A stretch of DNA of 64,000 nt from Nocardia sp. XZ_19_385 (lineage in GTDB: Bacteria > Actinomycetota > Actinomycetes > Mycobacteriales > Mycobacteriaceae), in contig NZ_JACVEE010000001.1 of NCBI RefSeq assembly GCF_015355755.1, forward strand, positions 1,674,001 through 1,738,000, read 5' to 3'. Shown here one piece after another: positions 44,530 to 53,686 of the stretch; within the stretch, counting starts at the first letter, position 1; the number at the start of each line of letters is the position of its first letter. Under the pieces are notes generated by a model, which saw nothing but the letters and a program-made list of their open reading frames with translations, made no database searches and had not been told where the DNA came from. Both the position numbers and the translations under genes were made by a program.

Positions 44530-47500
44530 TCGGCGGCGGCCCCCGTGACGGCCAGCTCGACCAGCAGGTCTCCGCCTTCGACCTGCTGCACCTTCGCGAT
44601 GGCGACGCGGGCGACGGTGCCGGCCCGGGGCGCGGTGATCGCGGCTTCCATCTTCATCGCCTCGATGGTGCCGATGGTGTCGCCCGCCGCGACCGAATCG
44701 CCTTCGGACACAGCGAGAGTGACTACACCGGCGAATGGGGCGGCGAGGTGGCCGGAGTTGGTCTTGTCGGCCTTCTCCGCCACCGGGACGTCGCTGGCGA
44801 TGGACCGGTCGCGCACCGCGACGGGACGGAGCTGGCCGTTGAGGATGCACATCACGGTGCGCATGCCGCGGTCGTCGGGCTCGGAGATGGCTTCCAGGCC
44901 GATGAGCAGCGTGACGCCCTTCTCCAGCTGGACGCGATGCTCCTCGCCGTGGCGCAGGCCGTAGAAGAACTGGTTGGCCGAGAGCCCGGAGGTGTCGCCG
45001 TACTTCTCGCGATGCGCCTCGAATTCGGCGGCGGGGCCGGGGAACAGCAGCCGGTTCAGCGTGGTGCGGCGCTCCAGCGAGGTGCCCGTCAGACCGGCTT
45101 CATCCGCCGCGGAGAGTTCGGTTTCCGGCTTCGCGGGACCGCGGCCGGAAAGGGCCTTGGTACGGAACGGTTCCGGCCAGCCACCCGCCGGGGTGCCGAG
45201 TTCCCCACGGAGGAAACCGATTACCGAATCGGGGATGTCGTAGCGGGCCGGGTCGGCGGCGAACTCGTCGACGCTGACACCGGTACCGACCAGCGCCAAG
45301 GCGAGGTCACCGACCACCTTGGAGGACGGGGTCACCTTGACCAGGCGGCCCAGGAGCCGGTCCGCCGCAGCGTATTTCGCTTCGACCTCTTCGAACTGGT
45401 CACCGAGGCCCAGCGCGATGGCCTGCTGACGCAGGTTCGACAGCTGCCCGCCCGGAATCTCGTGGGTGTAGACGCGGCCGGTGGGAGCCGGAAGCCCGGA
45501 TTCGAAGGGCGCGTAGACCTTTCGCAGCGCCTCCCAGTACGGCTCCAGATCGCAGACGTTCTGCAGGTCCAGGCCGGTGTCGAATTCACTGTGCGCGGCC
45601 GCGGCCACGATCGCGGAAAGGGCCGGCTGGCTGGTGGTTCCGGCCATCGCGGCGCTGGCGCCGTCGACCGCGTCCGCGCCGGCCTGCCAGGCGGCGAGGT
45701 AGGTGGCCAGCTGGCCGCCGGGGGTGTCGTGGGTGTGCACGTGCACCGGCAGATCGAAGTTACTGCGCAGGGCGGTAACGAGTTTCGCGGCAGCCGGTGC
45801 GCGCAGCAGGCCGGCCATGTCCTTGATGGCCAGGACGTGCGCGCCCGCGTCGACGATCTGCTCGGCCAGCTTGAGGTAGTAGTCGAGGGTGTAGAGGGTT
45901 TCGTTCGGATTCGACAGGTCGCCGGTGTAGCTCATCGCGACTTCGGCCAGGGTGGTGCCGGTTTCCCGGACCGCGTCGATGGCCGGGCGCATCTGGTCGA
46001 CGTTGTTGAGCGCGTCGAAGATGCGGAAGATGTCGACACCGGTCGCGGCGGCCTCGGAAACGAAAGCGCGCGTAACCTTTTCGGGGTACGGGGTGTAGCC
46101 GACGGTGTTGCGGCCGCGCAGCAGCATCTGCAAATTGATGTTCGGCACGGCCTCGCGCAGGGCGGCCAGGCGCTCCCACGGGTCCTCGTAGAGGAAGCGC
46201 AGCGCCACGTCATAGGTTGCGCCGCCCCAGCATTCGATGGACAGCAGTTCCGGAGTCATCCGGGCGACGTGTCCGGCGACGGCCATGAGCCCGCTGGTGC
46301 GCACCCGGGTGGCCAGCAGCGACTGGTGCGCGTCACGGAAGGTGGTGTCGGTGACGCCGACCGCCTTCTGCTCGCGCAGCGCCTGCGCGAAACCTTCCGG
46401 GCCCAGGCGCAGCAGCTTCTGCCGGGAGCCGTCCGGCGGCGGCACGCTCAGGTCGATGGCGGGCAGCTTGTCGTGCGGGTAGACCGTGCTGCGGCGCTCA
46501 CCGTGCGGCTTGTTGACGGTGATGTCGGCCAAGTAGTTGAGGATCTTGGTGCCGCGGTCCGCGGAGCCGCGCGAGGTCAGCAGCTGCGGGCGTTCGTCGA
46601 TGAATGAGGTGGTGACCCGGCCGTCCTTGAAATCGGGGTCGTCGAGCACGGCGAGCAGGAACGGGATGTTGGTCGTGACGCCACGGATCCGGAATTCGGC
46701 GAGCGCGCGCCGGGCTCGGGCGGCCGCCGCGGGCAGGTCGCGGCCGCGGCAGGTCAGCTTCACCAGCATCGAGTCGAAGTAGGCGCCGATCTCCGCGCCC
46801 AGGTTCGCGCCGCCGTCCAGGCGGATGCCCGCGCCGCCCGGGGTGCGATAGGCGGTGATGCGGCCGGTGTCGGGGCGGAAACCGTTGGCCGGGTCCTCGG
46901 TGGTGATCCGGCACTGCAGCGCCGCACCCCGGATGGACACCGAATCCTGGCTCAGGCCAAGGTCTTCCAGCGTCTGCCCGGCCGCGATCCGCAGCTGCGA
47001 CTGCACCAGGTCGACATCGGTGATCTCCTCGGTCACCGTGTGCTCGACCTGGATGCGCGGGTTCATCTCGATGAAGACGTGGTTGCCGCGCTCGTCGAGC
47101 AGGAACTCCACTGTGCCCGCGTTGCTGTAACCGATCTGGCGGGCGAAAGCGACGGCGTCGTTGCAGATCCGCTCGCGCAGCGCCGGGTCCAGATTCGGGG
47201 CCGGGGCGAGTTCGATCACCTTCTGGTGGCGGCGCTGCACCGAACAGTCGCGCTCGAACAGGTGCATGACGTTGCCGTGCTGGTCGGCCAGGATCTGCAC
47301 CTCGATGTGGCGCGGGTTCACCACGGCCTGCTCGAGGAACACGGTCGGGTCGCCGAACGCGGACTCGGCCTCGCGGGAGGCGGCCTCGATCGACTCGCGC
47401 AGCTGTTCGGGGGCGGCGACGCGGCGCATACCGCGGCCGCCACCGCCCGCGACGGCCTTCACGAAGATCGGGTACTCCAGCTGCTGCGCGGCGGCGAGCA

Positions 47501-47930
47501 ACTCGTCGATATCGGCCGACGGCGCGCTGGACTTCAGCACCGGCAGCCCGGCGGCCCTGGCCGCTTCGATGGCCGTGGCCTTGTTCCCCGCCATCTCGAG
47601 CACCTCGGCCGACGGGCCGATGAAGGTGATGCCCTCGCGGGCGCAGGCGGCGGCCAGGTCGGGGTTCTCGGAAAGGAAGCCGTAGCCGGGGTAGATCGCG
47701 TCGGCGCCGGCGGACTTGGCCGCGTCGATGATCGCGTCGATGGACAGGTACGCCCGGACCGGGTGCCCCTCCTCACCGATCTGGTAGGACTCGGCAGCCT
47801 TCATACGGTGGACCGAATTGCGGTCCTCGTGCGGAAAGACGGCGACCGTCCCGATGCCCAGTTCGTAGGCCGCGCGGAAGGCGCGGATGGCGATCTCGCC
47901 GCGATTGGCAACCAAGACTTTCGAGAACAT
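44526..47930 (-). CDS. pyc: Pyruvate carboxylase
   Basis: 1134 residues, normal for the single-chain enzyme. Biotin carboxylase: MFSKVLVANRGEIAIRAFRAA, AVAGGGGRGMRRV (glycine-rich), FIEMNPRIQVEHTVTEEITD. Carboxyltransferase: GVTDTTFRDAHQSLLATRVR and the metal His motif VHVHTHDTPGG. C-terminal biotinyl domain with the lysine in GTIEAMKMEAAI. Makes oxaloacetate from pyruvate for anaplerosis. The frame continues 37 codons upstream, but family alignment fixes the ATG at 47930. Coupled to rsmD downstream. Confidence 0.95.
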   Translation of the reverse strand: MFSKVLVANRGEIAIRAFRAAYELGIGTVAVFPHEDRNSVHRMKAAESYQIGEEGHPVRAYLSIDAIIDAAKSAGADAIYPGYGFLSENPDLAAACAREGITFIGPSAEVLEMAGNKATAIEAARAAGLPVLKSSAPSADIDELLAAAQQLEYPIFVKAVAGGGGRGMRRVAAPEQLRESIEAASREAESAFGDPTVFLEQAVVNPRHIEVQILADQHGNVMHLFERDCSVQRRHQKVIELAPAPNLDPALRERICNDAVAFARQIGYSNAGTVEFLLDERGNHVFIEMNPRIQVEHTVTEEITDVDLVQSQLRIAAGQTLEDLGLSQDSVSIRGAALQCRITTEDPANGFRPDTGRITAYRTPGGAGIRLDGGANLGAEIGAYFDSMLVKLTCRGRDLPAAAARARRALAEFRIRGVTTNIPFLLAVLDDPDFKDGRVTTSFIDERPQLLTSRGSADRGTKILNYLADITVNKPHGERRSTVYPHDKLPAIDLSVPPPDGSRQKLLRLGPEGFAQALREQKAVGVTDTTFRDAHQSLLATRVRTSGLMAVAGHVARMTPELLSIECWGGATYDVALRFLYEDPWERLAALREAVPNINLQMLLRGRNTVGYTPYPEKVTRAFVSEAAATGVDIFRIFDALNNVDQMRPAIDAVRETGTTLAEVAMSYTGDLSNPNETLYTLDYYLKLAEQIVDAGAHVLAIKDMAGLLRAPAAAKLVTALRSNFDLPVHVHTHDTPGGQLATYLAAWQAGADAVDGASAAMAGTTSQPALSAIVAAAAHSEFDTGLDLQNVCDLEPYWEALRKVYAPFESGLPAPTGRVYTHEIPGGQLSNLRQQAIALGLGDQFEEVEAKYAAADRLLGRLVKVTPSSKVVGDLALALVGTGVSVDEFAADPARYDIPDSVIGFLRGELGTPAGGWPEPFRTKALSGRGPAKPETELSAADEAGLTGTSLERRTTLNRLLFPGPAAEFEAHREKYGDTSGLSANQFFYGLRHGEEHRVQLEKGVTLLIGLEAISEPDDRGMRTVMCILNGQLRPVAVRDRSIASDVPVAEKADKTNSGHLAAPFAGVVTLAVSEGDSVAAGDTIGTIEAMKMEAAITAPRAGTVARVAIAKVQQVEGGDLLVELAVTGAAAE

Positions 47931-48194
47931 TGACCCAAGGTACCTGGCGCAGAGCACGGCTCCGACACGGATACGGGCTTCGCAGCCATCTTCACAAGCG
48001 GGCCTAGCACGGTTGCGAAGTTGCGGAAATCGTGGCGTCACATCTCACCGCGCGGCGACGGCCGTGGTGCGCAGCGCCGATGGCCATGCGGCACGGCGAA
48101 ATCGGCAGGGTTGCACGGAATATTCGCGGCTCGGCTTATGCTGGACAACGCAGCTGGTTTCTCCGGTGCGCGACGAGTTGGAGCCCCGACGTCA
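47931..48194. other. Intergenic region before the metE riboswitch
   Basis: No gene seen. It should contain the pyc promoter (minus) and metE promoter (plus). TATGCT at 48137-48142 is a fair -10 candidate for metE, about 55 bp before the aptamer; the upstream TTGCAC (48111) is 20 bp away, too far for a standard -35. Confidence 0.4.
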
Positions 48195-48384
48195 CGCGCA
48201 GGAGTCGAGATCCGTCCGGATCGAGAGGGAACCCGGTGAGAATCCGGGACTGTCCCGCAGCGGTATGCAGGAACGACCGCCGTCAACAAAGCACTGGAGT
48301 GATCCGGGAAGCGACGGCCAGTAGGTGAGCCCCTAACTGGGGTCGGCCAGAAGGCCCGTGCCCGCAAGTCCGAAGACCTGCCAG
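48195..48384 (+). ncRNA. Cobalamin (B12) riboswitch of metE
   Basis: Core elements of the cobalamin aptamer in order: GTGAGAATCCGGGACTGTCC with CGCAGCGGT (about 48236-48263), CCGGGAAGCGACGGCCAGTA (about 48304-48322) and the B12 box AAGTCCGAAGACCTGCC (48366-48382). A closing stem GCAGG (48198-48202) with CCTGC (48377-48381) frames it. It sits 168 nt before metE on the same strand. When adenosyl- or other cobalamin is abundant, MetH can make methionine and metE is shut off. Confidence 0.92.
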
Positions 48385-48388
48385 TTGT

Positions 48389-48409
48389 GCCGGATACGCC
48401 GTATCCGGC
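48389..48409 (+). promoter_or_regulatory. Hairpin just after the riboswitch aptamer
   Basis: GCCGGATAC-gcc-GTATCCGGC is a perfect 9-bp stem starting 5 nt after the aptamer. It has no T tract, so it is part of the expression platform (Rho- or translation-linked) rather than a classic terminator. Confidence 0.5.
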
Positions 48410-48551
48410 GGCCACCGCCTCGTGGAATGGGCGCGCGGACCACCAGTGCTGACATTTCGGGCTCCGTTCTTCGCGGTTGCCGAGATGTCTGCTCGGTGCT
48501 GCCCGCCCCAACGGCGATGGTTCACGACCAAACACAGCACTGGAGAACATC

Positions 48552-50804
48552 GTGACTGTTACTTCTGCTCCGTTCACCGCAACGGTTCTCGGGCTCCCGC
48601 GAGTTGGACCTCGACGGGAACTCAAGCGCGCCACCGAGTCCTACTGGGCCGGACGCCTGGACAGCGCCGGCCTGCACAGCGTCGCCGCGGACCTGCGCCG
48701 TCAGCAGTACGCCGAATTGGCCGCCGCCGGAATCGATTCGGTGCCGGTGGGCACCTTCTCCTATTACGACCAGATGCTCGACACGGCTGTACTGCTCGGC
48801 GCGCTGCCGCCGCGGGTCGCCGGGGTCGAAGATCCGCTGGACCGCTATTTCGCCGCGGCGCGCGGAACCGACACCATCGAACCGCTGGAGATGACCAAGT
48901 GGTTCGACACCAACTACCACTATCTGGTGCCCGAAATCGGCTCGGAGACAGTCTTCTCGCTGCATACCGAGAAGCTGCTGGACGAGCTGGCCGAGGCGAT
49001 CGCGCTGGGCGTCCCGGCCCGTCCGGTGGTGATCGGACCGCTCACCTTCCTGAAGCTGGCGAAGGCGACCGGTGGTGCGGCGCTGGATCGGCTCGATGAA
49101 CTGGTGCCGCTGTACCGGGAGTTGTTGCGGCAGTTGGCTGCCGCGGGCGCGCAGTGGGTCCAGATCGATGAGCCGGTGCTGGTCACCGATCTCAGCGACG
49201 CCGAAATCGAGCTGGTGCGAAGCACTTACAGCGCACTGTCGGCCGGGGACGATCGCCCGGCGATCCTGGTGGCCACCTACTTCGGTCAGCCGCGGGCGGC
49301 GCTGGATGCGCTGGTGGAAACCGACATCGAAGGCGTCGCACTCGATTTCACCGCCGTCGAGGTGGCGGCTGTGCCCCCGCTGACGAACAAGCTGCTGGTC
49401 GCCGGTGTGGTCGACGGGCGCAATGTCTGGCGTACCGACCTCGATCGGGCGCAGACAACCTTGGGCACCGTGCTCGGTTCCGCGGCGTCGGTGGCGGTTT
49501 CGACCTCCTGCTCGCTGCTGCACGTGCCCTACACCCTCGCCGTCGAAACCGGCCTGGACGACCAGCTGCGGTCCTGGCTGGCTTTCGGTGCGGAGAAGGT
49601 CGCCGAAGTGCGACTGCTCGCCACTGCGCTGCGATCCGGCACGGAAGCGGTCGCCGCCGAATTGGCCACGGTCCGTGCGGCTCTGGAGTCCCGGCGCAAC
49701 GATCCACGGCTGGCAGACCCGCAGGTGCGGGCCCGGCTCGGCGCGCTCGGGACGGACGCCGACCGGCGCACCCCCGCCGACGAGCGCCGTGCACTCCAGG
49801 CCGAACAGCTGCACCTGCCCAGCCTGCCGACGACCACGATCGGGTCCTACCCGCAGACCTCCGCGATCCGGCTGGCCCGCGCGGCACTGCGCAAGGGCGA
49901 GATCGACCAGGCCGAGTACGTCCGCCGGATGCGTGCCGAGATCGCGGATGTGATTGCGCTGCAGGAGAAGCTGGGCTTGGACGTGCTGGTGCACGGCGAG
50001 CCGGAACGCAACGACATGGTGCAGTACTTCGCCGAGCAGCTCGACGGTTTCGCCGCCACCGAGCTGGGCTGGGTGCAGTCCTATGGCACCCGCTGCGTGC
50101 GCCCGCCGATCCTGTACGGCGATGTGTCCCGGCGCGAGCCGATGACCGTCGACTGGATCAGCTACGCGCAATCGCGCACCGACAAGCCGGTCAAGGGCAT
50201 GCTCACCGGCCCGGTGACCATCCTGGCCTGGTCGTTCGTGCGGGATGACCAGCCGCTCGCCGATTCGGCCGCGCAGGTGGCGCTGGCGATCCGTGACGAA
50301 ACCGTGGACCTGGAGGCGGCGGGCATCCGCATCGTTCAGGTCGACGAACCCGCGCTGCGCGAACTGCTGCCGCTGCGGGCCGCCGATCAACCCGGCTACC
50401 TGGACTGGTCGGTGCGGGCGTTCCGCCTCGCCACCTCCGGCGTCGCGGACACCACGCAGATCCACACCCATCTCTGCTATTCGGAGTTCGGTGAGGTGAT
50501 CGACGCGATCGCCGGGCTGGATGCCGACGTGACCTCGATCGAGGCGGCACGCTCGCATATGGAGGTGCTCGACGATCTCAACGCGGCAGGGTTCGATCTG
50601 GGTGTCGGGCCGGGCGTGTACGACATCCACTCACCGCGGGTGCCGAGCGTCGAGGAGATCACTGCCTCCTTGCGCGCGGCCCTGAAAGCCGTTCCCGCCG
50701 AGCGACTCTGGGTGAATCCGGATTGCGGGTTGAAGACCCGCGGGCCGGTTGAGGTGGAGGCGTCGCTGCGCAACATGGTGGCGGCCGCGCACGCGGTGCG
50801 TTGA
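48552..50804 (+). CDS. metE: Cobalamin-independent methionine synthase
   Basis: 750 residues. Transfers a methyl group from 5-methyl-THF triglutamate to homocysteine using zinc. The C-terminal catalytic barrel carries the zinc ligands in [15 protein letters not shown] (His, Cys) and [12 protein letters not shown] (Cys), with Glu of [14 protein letters not shown]. The N-terminal half starts [24 protein letters not shown] 48552 has GGAG 6 bases upstream; longer frames start inside the leader. Controlled by the B12 riboswitch. A 13-bp hairpin follows the stop. Confidence 0.96.
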   Translation: MTVTSAPFTATVLGLPRVGPRRELKRATESYWAGRLDSAGLHSVAADLRRQQYAELAAAGIDSVPVGTFSYYDQMLDTAVLLGALPPRVAGVEDPLDRYFAAARGTDTIEPLEMTKWFDTNYHYLVPEIGSETVFSLHTEKLLDELAEAIALGVPARPVVIGPLTFLKLAKATGGAALDRLDELVPLYRELLRQLAAAGAQWVQIDEPVLVTDLSDAEIELVRSTYSALSAGDDRPAILVATYFGQPRAALDALVETDIEGVALDFTAVEVAAVPPLTNKLLVAGVVDGRNVWRTDLDRAQTTLGTVLGSAASVAVSTSCSLLHVPYTLAVETGLDDQLRSWLAFGAEKVAEVRLLATALRSGTEAVAAELATVRAALESRRNDPRLADPQVRARLGALGTDADRRTPADERRALQAEQLHLPSLPTTTIGSYPQTSAIRLARAALRKGEIDQAEYVRRMRAEIADVIALQEKLGLDVLVHGEPERNDMVQYFAEQLDGFAATELGWVQSYGTRCVRPPILYGDVSRREPMTVDWISYAQSRTDKPVKGMLTGPVTILAWSFVRDDQPLADSAAQVALAIRDETVDLEAAGIRIVQVDEPALRELLPLRAADQPGYLDWSVRAFRLATSGVADTTQIHTHLCYSEFGEVIDAIAGLDADVTSIEAARSHMEVLDDLNAAGFDLGVGPGVYDIHSPRVPSVEEITASLRAALKAVPAERLWVNPDCGLKTRGPVEVEASLRNMVAAAHAVR

Positions 50805-50810
50805 TTCGAT

Positions 50811-50841
50811 CGGCCGGCCGCAGCGCGTCTGCGGCCGGTCG
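50811..50841 (+). terminator. Hairpin at the end of metE
   Basis: CGGCCGGCCGCAG - cgcgt - CTGCGGCCGGTCG: 13-bp stem with one G-U pair, 7 bp after the stop. A second smaller GC hairpin (50846-50859) follows, then TTGTTT. Probable transcription terminator; that TTGTTT also serves as the -35 box of the next gene. Confidence 0.6.
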
Positions 50842-50859
50842 GCTCGCCCCGGCGGGGGC

Positions 50860-50888
50860 TTGTTTATGACTGACCAGTCATTCATAAT
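50860..50888 (+). promoter_or_regulatory. tetR promoter with an operator filling the spacer
   Basis: TTGTTT (-35, 50860-50865), 17-bp spacer, CATAAT (-10, 50883-50888), and the ATG of tetR 7 bases after the -10, so the mRNA should be leaderless. The spacer holds ATGACTG-ac-CAGTCAT (50866-50881), a perfect 16-bp palindrome with the TGACTGaccAGTCA core common to TetR operators. Strong case for autorepression by blocking RNA polymerase. Confidence 0.75.
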
Positions 50889-50894
50889 TAGACC

Positions 50895-51464
50895 ATGCCG
50901 AAGATTGTCGACAGAGCCGCACGACAGGAGGAGATCCTGGACGCCGCGGCGAAAGTGTTCGCGCGCAAGGGGTTTGCCGCCTCGCGCATCGAGGACGTGG
51001 CCGCCGAGGCCGGGATCGCCAAGGGCAGCGTCTACCTGTACTTCGAGAGCCGCAATGCGTTGCTCGCCGGGGTCTTCGACAGCTACGCCGTGAAGTCGGC
51101 ACAGGTGCTGGCGGAGCTGGGTACCGGCTCGGCGCTGGACCGATTGAGCCGTTTGATCCGTGCGACCATCCACATGCTGGCCGCGCACCCGGACCACGCG
51201 CGGGTACTCCTGGACGTGTGGGCGTCGAATCCGCCCATCGATATGGCCACCACGTACCGCGAATACCGCAGCGCCATAGCGGATCTCCTGTTCGAGGCCG
51301 CCGCCGAAGGGGAGTTGCGCGCGGGCATCGGCGCGAACCACGCGGTGGTGATCGTGGGGGCGATCGAGGGCTGTCTGGTGCAGGCCCTGGTCGACCCCGA
51401 ACTATCCCTGCGGGATCTAGCCGACCCGGTCATCCAAATCTGCGTCGAAGGGATTCGCCGATGA
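50895..51464 (+). CDS. TetR-family repressor, autoregulated
   Basis: 189 residues. The HTH is IEDVAAEAGIAKGSVYLYFESR. The C-terminal ligand domain resembles the AcrR-type (IGANHAVVIVGAIEGCLVQAL). No Shine-Dalgarno sequence precedes the ATG, in line with a leaderless transcript from the promoter that ends 7 bases upstream. Overlaps the downstream membrane gene by 4 bp, which should be its target. Confidence 0.88.
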   Translation: MPKIVDRAARQEEILDAAAKVFARKGFAASRIEDVAAEAGIAKGSVYLYFESRNALLAGVFDSYAVKSAQVLAELGTGSALDRLSRLIRATIHMLAAHPDHARVLLDVWASNPPIDMATTYREYRSAIADLLFEAAAEGELRAGIGANHAVVIVGAIEGCLVQALVDPELSLRDLADPVIQICVEGIRR

Positions 51465-51991
51465 CACTCACCGAACGCCTGATCGCACCGAACGCGTCCC
51501 GAGGCGAGGTGGTCTGCGGCTTCGGCGCCGCCATCCTCGGCGCCGCGACCATCTTCGTGCTGAGCTTGCTCGCCGACCTGGCCATCTGGCGCGTCGCGGT
51601 ACTCACCGTGGTCGCCTTCGACCTGTTCGGCGGCGCCGTGGTCAACTCCACCTGCGCCGCGAAACTCTGGTACTACCGCCCGGGCCGAACCGCGCTCCAT
51701 CACCTCGGCTTCGTCGCCATCCACATTCAACCGTTCATCCTGGCCTGGGCGCTGCCCGGCTTCACCTGGTCCACCGCGGCTGCCATCTACGCCATAGCCC
51801 TGCTCGGGGCCCTCGCCGTCACCGCCGCCCCGCAACCCCTGCGCCGCCCAACCGCCTTCGCCGCCACCGTCTTCGGCATAGCGATCGCCACCACCATCCT
51901 CACCGTGCCCCATATCGCCGCCTGGTTCGCCCCGATCCTCCTGGTCAAACTCCTTCTCGCCCACCTACTCCCGGAAGAAGCCACCCGTTGA
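51461..51991 (+). CDS. Membrane protein regulated with tetR
   Basis: 176 residues, five or six helices (ILGAATIFVLSLLADLAIW, VAVLTVVAFDLFGGAVV, HHLGFVAIHIQPFILAW, AAAIYAIALLGALAVTAA, AATVFGIAIATTILTV, WFAPILLVKLLLAHL). I do not recognise the family. The ATG overlaps the tetR stop (ATGA). As part of a two-gene autorepressed unit, it may be an exporter-like or detoxifying membrane protein, but the function is not known. Confidence 0.75.
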   Translation: MTLTERLIAPNASRGEVVCGFGAAILGAATIFVLSLLADLAIWRVAVLTVVAFDLFGGAVVNSTCAAKLWYYRPGRTALHHLGFVAIHIQPFILAWALPGFTWSTAAAIYAIALLGALAVTAAPQPLRRPTAFAATVFGIAIATTILTVPHIAAWFAPILLVKLLLAHLLPEEATR

Positions 51992-52156
51992 TCACCCCGC
52001 CGCACCGGCATCGGATTCCGGCTTCGGCCGCGGCTGCCGCATCCGCCGAGACGTATAACTCTCACAAGCCTCCCCCGACCGAACCACCGGCCGCATCCGC
52101 CCTTTCCCACTGAGCCCCTGCCGCCACGACTTCGGATCCCTCGGACAACAAACCAT
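51992..52156 (-). CDS. Possible 54-residue Cys/Arg-rich small protein
   Basis: ATG-started frame on the minus strand whose stop directly abuts the stop of the convergent membrane gene. It starts MVCCPRDPKSWRQGL and ends RQPRPKPESDAGAAG: three Cys, eleven Arg, no hydrophobic helix. G-rich third positions resemble loosely encoded genes in this window. There is no obvious Shine-Dalgarno sequence. Without family evidence it stays a candidate. Confidence 0.3.
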   Translation of the reverse strand: MVCCPRDPKSWRQGLSGKGRMRPVVRSGEACESYTSRRMRQPRPKPESDAGAAG

Positions 52157-52290
52157 GCGCCACGCTCCTCAGCCACCGGAGACCGGTTGTCCCCTGTTGT
52201 AATCCTTCGACGCACCCGCGATTGATTCGGTTCCGCTATTTCCGCAGAAAGTTGGGCTCGCGGGAATGTCGGTGCCCCGGAGTAGCTTCC

Positions 52291-53196
52291 GTGGCCATGC
52301 CGACGCAACTGCACGAGGTGATCGTGGAGATGTTCCGAAACCCGAGCCTGGCCGCGGGATTACTCGACGATGCCTTCGGCATTCCCGTCCCGGAATACCA
52401 ACAGGCACGGGCCGGCTCTTGCGACTTCACCGATGTCAAACCCAACGAGTACCGCGGCGACGCCACCCTCGTGTTCGCCGACAGCTCCGGGACGCCGGTG
52501 CTCGGGATCATCGTCGAGGTCCAGCTGAGTCACGACGACGACAAGACGTGGGCCTGGCCCGTCTACCTCAGCACGTTCAGATCCCGATTGAGATGCCCGG
52601 TCTTCCTGCTCGTTATCTGCACGACCAACCAGATTGCCGCCAAGTGCCGCACCCCGATCCGATTCGGCCATCCCGGACTCGTGCTCTGCCCCTTGGTGCT
52701 CGGGCCGGACAGCATGCCTGTCGTCACCGATCCCGAGGAGGGCAGGGAACTGCCCGAACGGGCGGTGCTGTCCGCGCTCGCACACGGCGGCGGTCCGCAT
52801 GCCGAGGACGTGCTGACCGCCTTCACCGCGAGCCTCGGCAGCATCGATGAGGAACACGCGAAAATGTATTATGACCTCGTGGAGAACTCGATCCCCGAGG
52901 CACTCCAACCTCTCCTCAGGGAGCTCATGATGAAAGCCGGCTTCAAGTACGAGTACCAAAGCGACTTCGCCCGCAAGTACATGGCCGAGGGCCGAGCCGA
53001 AGGTCTGAACACAGGTCGAGCCGAAGGCCGTGCCGAGAGCGCCGCACAGGCCGTCCTGGCTGTCCTCGACACGCGAGGGTTCGAGATCCCTGATGCACTC
53101 CGCGCGCGCATTACCGAGTGCCGCGATGTCGATCAGCTCAAGGCATGGCTGCGCCGCGCGATCACTATCACGGATCCCTCAGAGCTGTTCAGCTAG
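52291..53196 (+). CDS. Rpn-like PD-(D/E)XK nuclease family protein
   Basis: 301 residues. The central block RGDATLVFADSSGTPVLGIIVEVQLSHD has the acidic D...ExQ pattern of Rpn/PD-(D/E)XK recombination-promoting nucleases, followed by WAWPVYLSTFRSRLRCPVFLLVICTT. The C-terminal half has MAEGRAEGLNTGRAEGRAE, an acidic-basic repeat typical of these proteins, and a final helical domain. GTG 52291 has GGAG 8 bases upstream (ATG 52297 alternative). Homologues are common, variable and often horizontally moved in actinobacteria. It stands alone here. Confidence 0.7.
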   Translation: MAMPTQLHEVIVEMFRNPSLAAGLLDDAFGIPVPEYQQARAGSCDFTDVKPNEYRGDATLVFADSSGTPVLGIIVEVQLSHDDDKTWAWPVYLSTFRSRLRCPVFLLVICTTNQIAAKCRTPIRFGHPGLVLCPLVLGPDSMPVVTDPEEGRELPERAVLSALAHGGGPHAEDVLTAFTASLGSIDEEHAKMYYDLVENSIPEALQPLLRELMMKAGFKYEYQSDFARKYMAEGRAEGLNTGRAEGRAESAAQAVLAVLDTRGFEIPDALRARITECRDVDQLKAWLRRAITITDPSELFS

Positions 53197-53222
53197 CCAG
53201 GAGCCGACTGCGGGCAGGCCGC

Positions 53223-53597
53223 TCAGCCGCCGAAGGCGCGGGTGATGGCGGCCATGTCGAAGTAGTCGCGCCAGGCGGTGATGAGGCCGTCGTGGACTTC
53301 GAAGACGCCGACTACGGGGAGTGGGGTGTCGCGGCCGTCTTTGCCGCGGAGGGTGTCGGTGCGTTCGTTCATGACGGTGGCGCCGTTGGAGACCTGGAGG
53401 TGGATGTCGAAATCGATGGCGGTGAAGGGGCCGAGGAGGCCGGTGACGAAGTCGGCGATCGCGGCGCGGCCGACTACCGGTTCCATCGGAATGTTGTGGT
53501 AGACCGCGTCTTCGGCGAAGAACTTCGCGATTTCGGCGGGATCCGGGTTGGCCCAGGCCTGGCACATGGCGCGGACGAGTTCGTCAGGGCTGGTCAT
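53223..53597 (-). CDS. Limonene-1,2-epoxide hydrolase-like (NTF2 fold) protein
   Basis: 124 residues. The NTF2-like pattern VRAMCQAWANPDPAEIAKFFAEDAVYHNIPMEP plus RTDTLRGKDGRDTPLPVVGVFEV and ITAWRDYFDMAAI resembles the limonene epoxide hydrolase family, with the acidic residues Asp/Arg/Asp of the active site partly visible (ERTD, WRDYFD). May detoxify an epoxide. A 28-bp palindrome lies 33 bp upstream, so a repressor likely controls it. Confidence 0.8.
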   Translation of the reverse strand: MTSPDELVRAMCQAWANPDPAEIAKFFAEDAVYHNIPMEPVVGRAAIADFVTGLLGPFTAIDFDIHLQVSNGATVMNERTDTLRGKDGRDTPLPVVGVFEVHDGLITAWRDYFDMAAITRAFGG

Positions 53598-53629
53598 CGG
53601 AGGCTCACTTTCGTCGGGCTGAGACTCGA

Positions 53630-53657
53630 TTCAACCAAACAATTGCTTGGTTGAATA
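53630..53657. promoter_or_regulatory. 28-bp near-perfect palindrome upstream of the epoxide-hydrolase-like gene
   Basis: Arms ATTCAACCAA and TTGGTTGAAT are perfect 10-mers, joined by ACAATTGC whose CAATTG is itself palindromic; only the central A/C pair breaks symmetry. It lies 33 bp before the start of the minus-strand gene and about 30 bp beyond the prpC stop. Strong operator candidate, typical in size for TetR-family dimers; no regulator gene is adjacent. Confidence 0.6.
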
Positions 53658-53686
53658 CCGGATCGTCGAGATCACCCGCCGGGCAG

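Noticed and set aside
44748..46607. Long plus-strand frame opposite pyc
   Set aside because: Shadow of pyruvate carboxylase, no recognisable domain.
48522..50630. 702-codon minus-strand frame opposite metE
   Set aside because: Shadow of metE; the forward frame has the full MetE motif set and the riboswitch.
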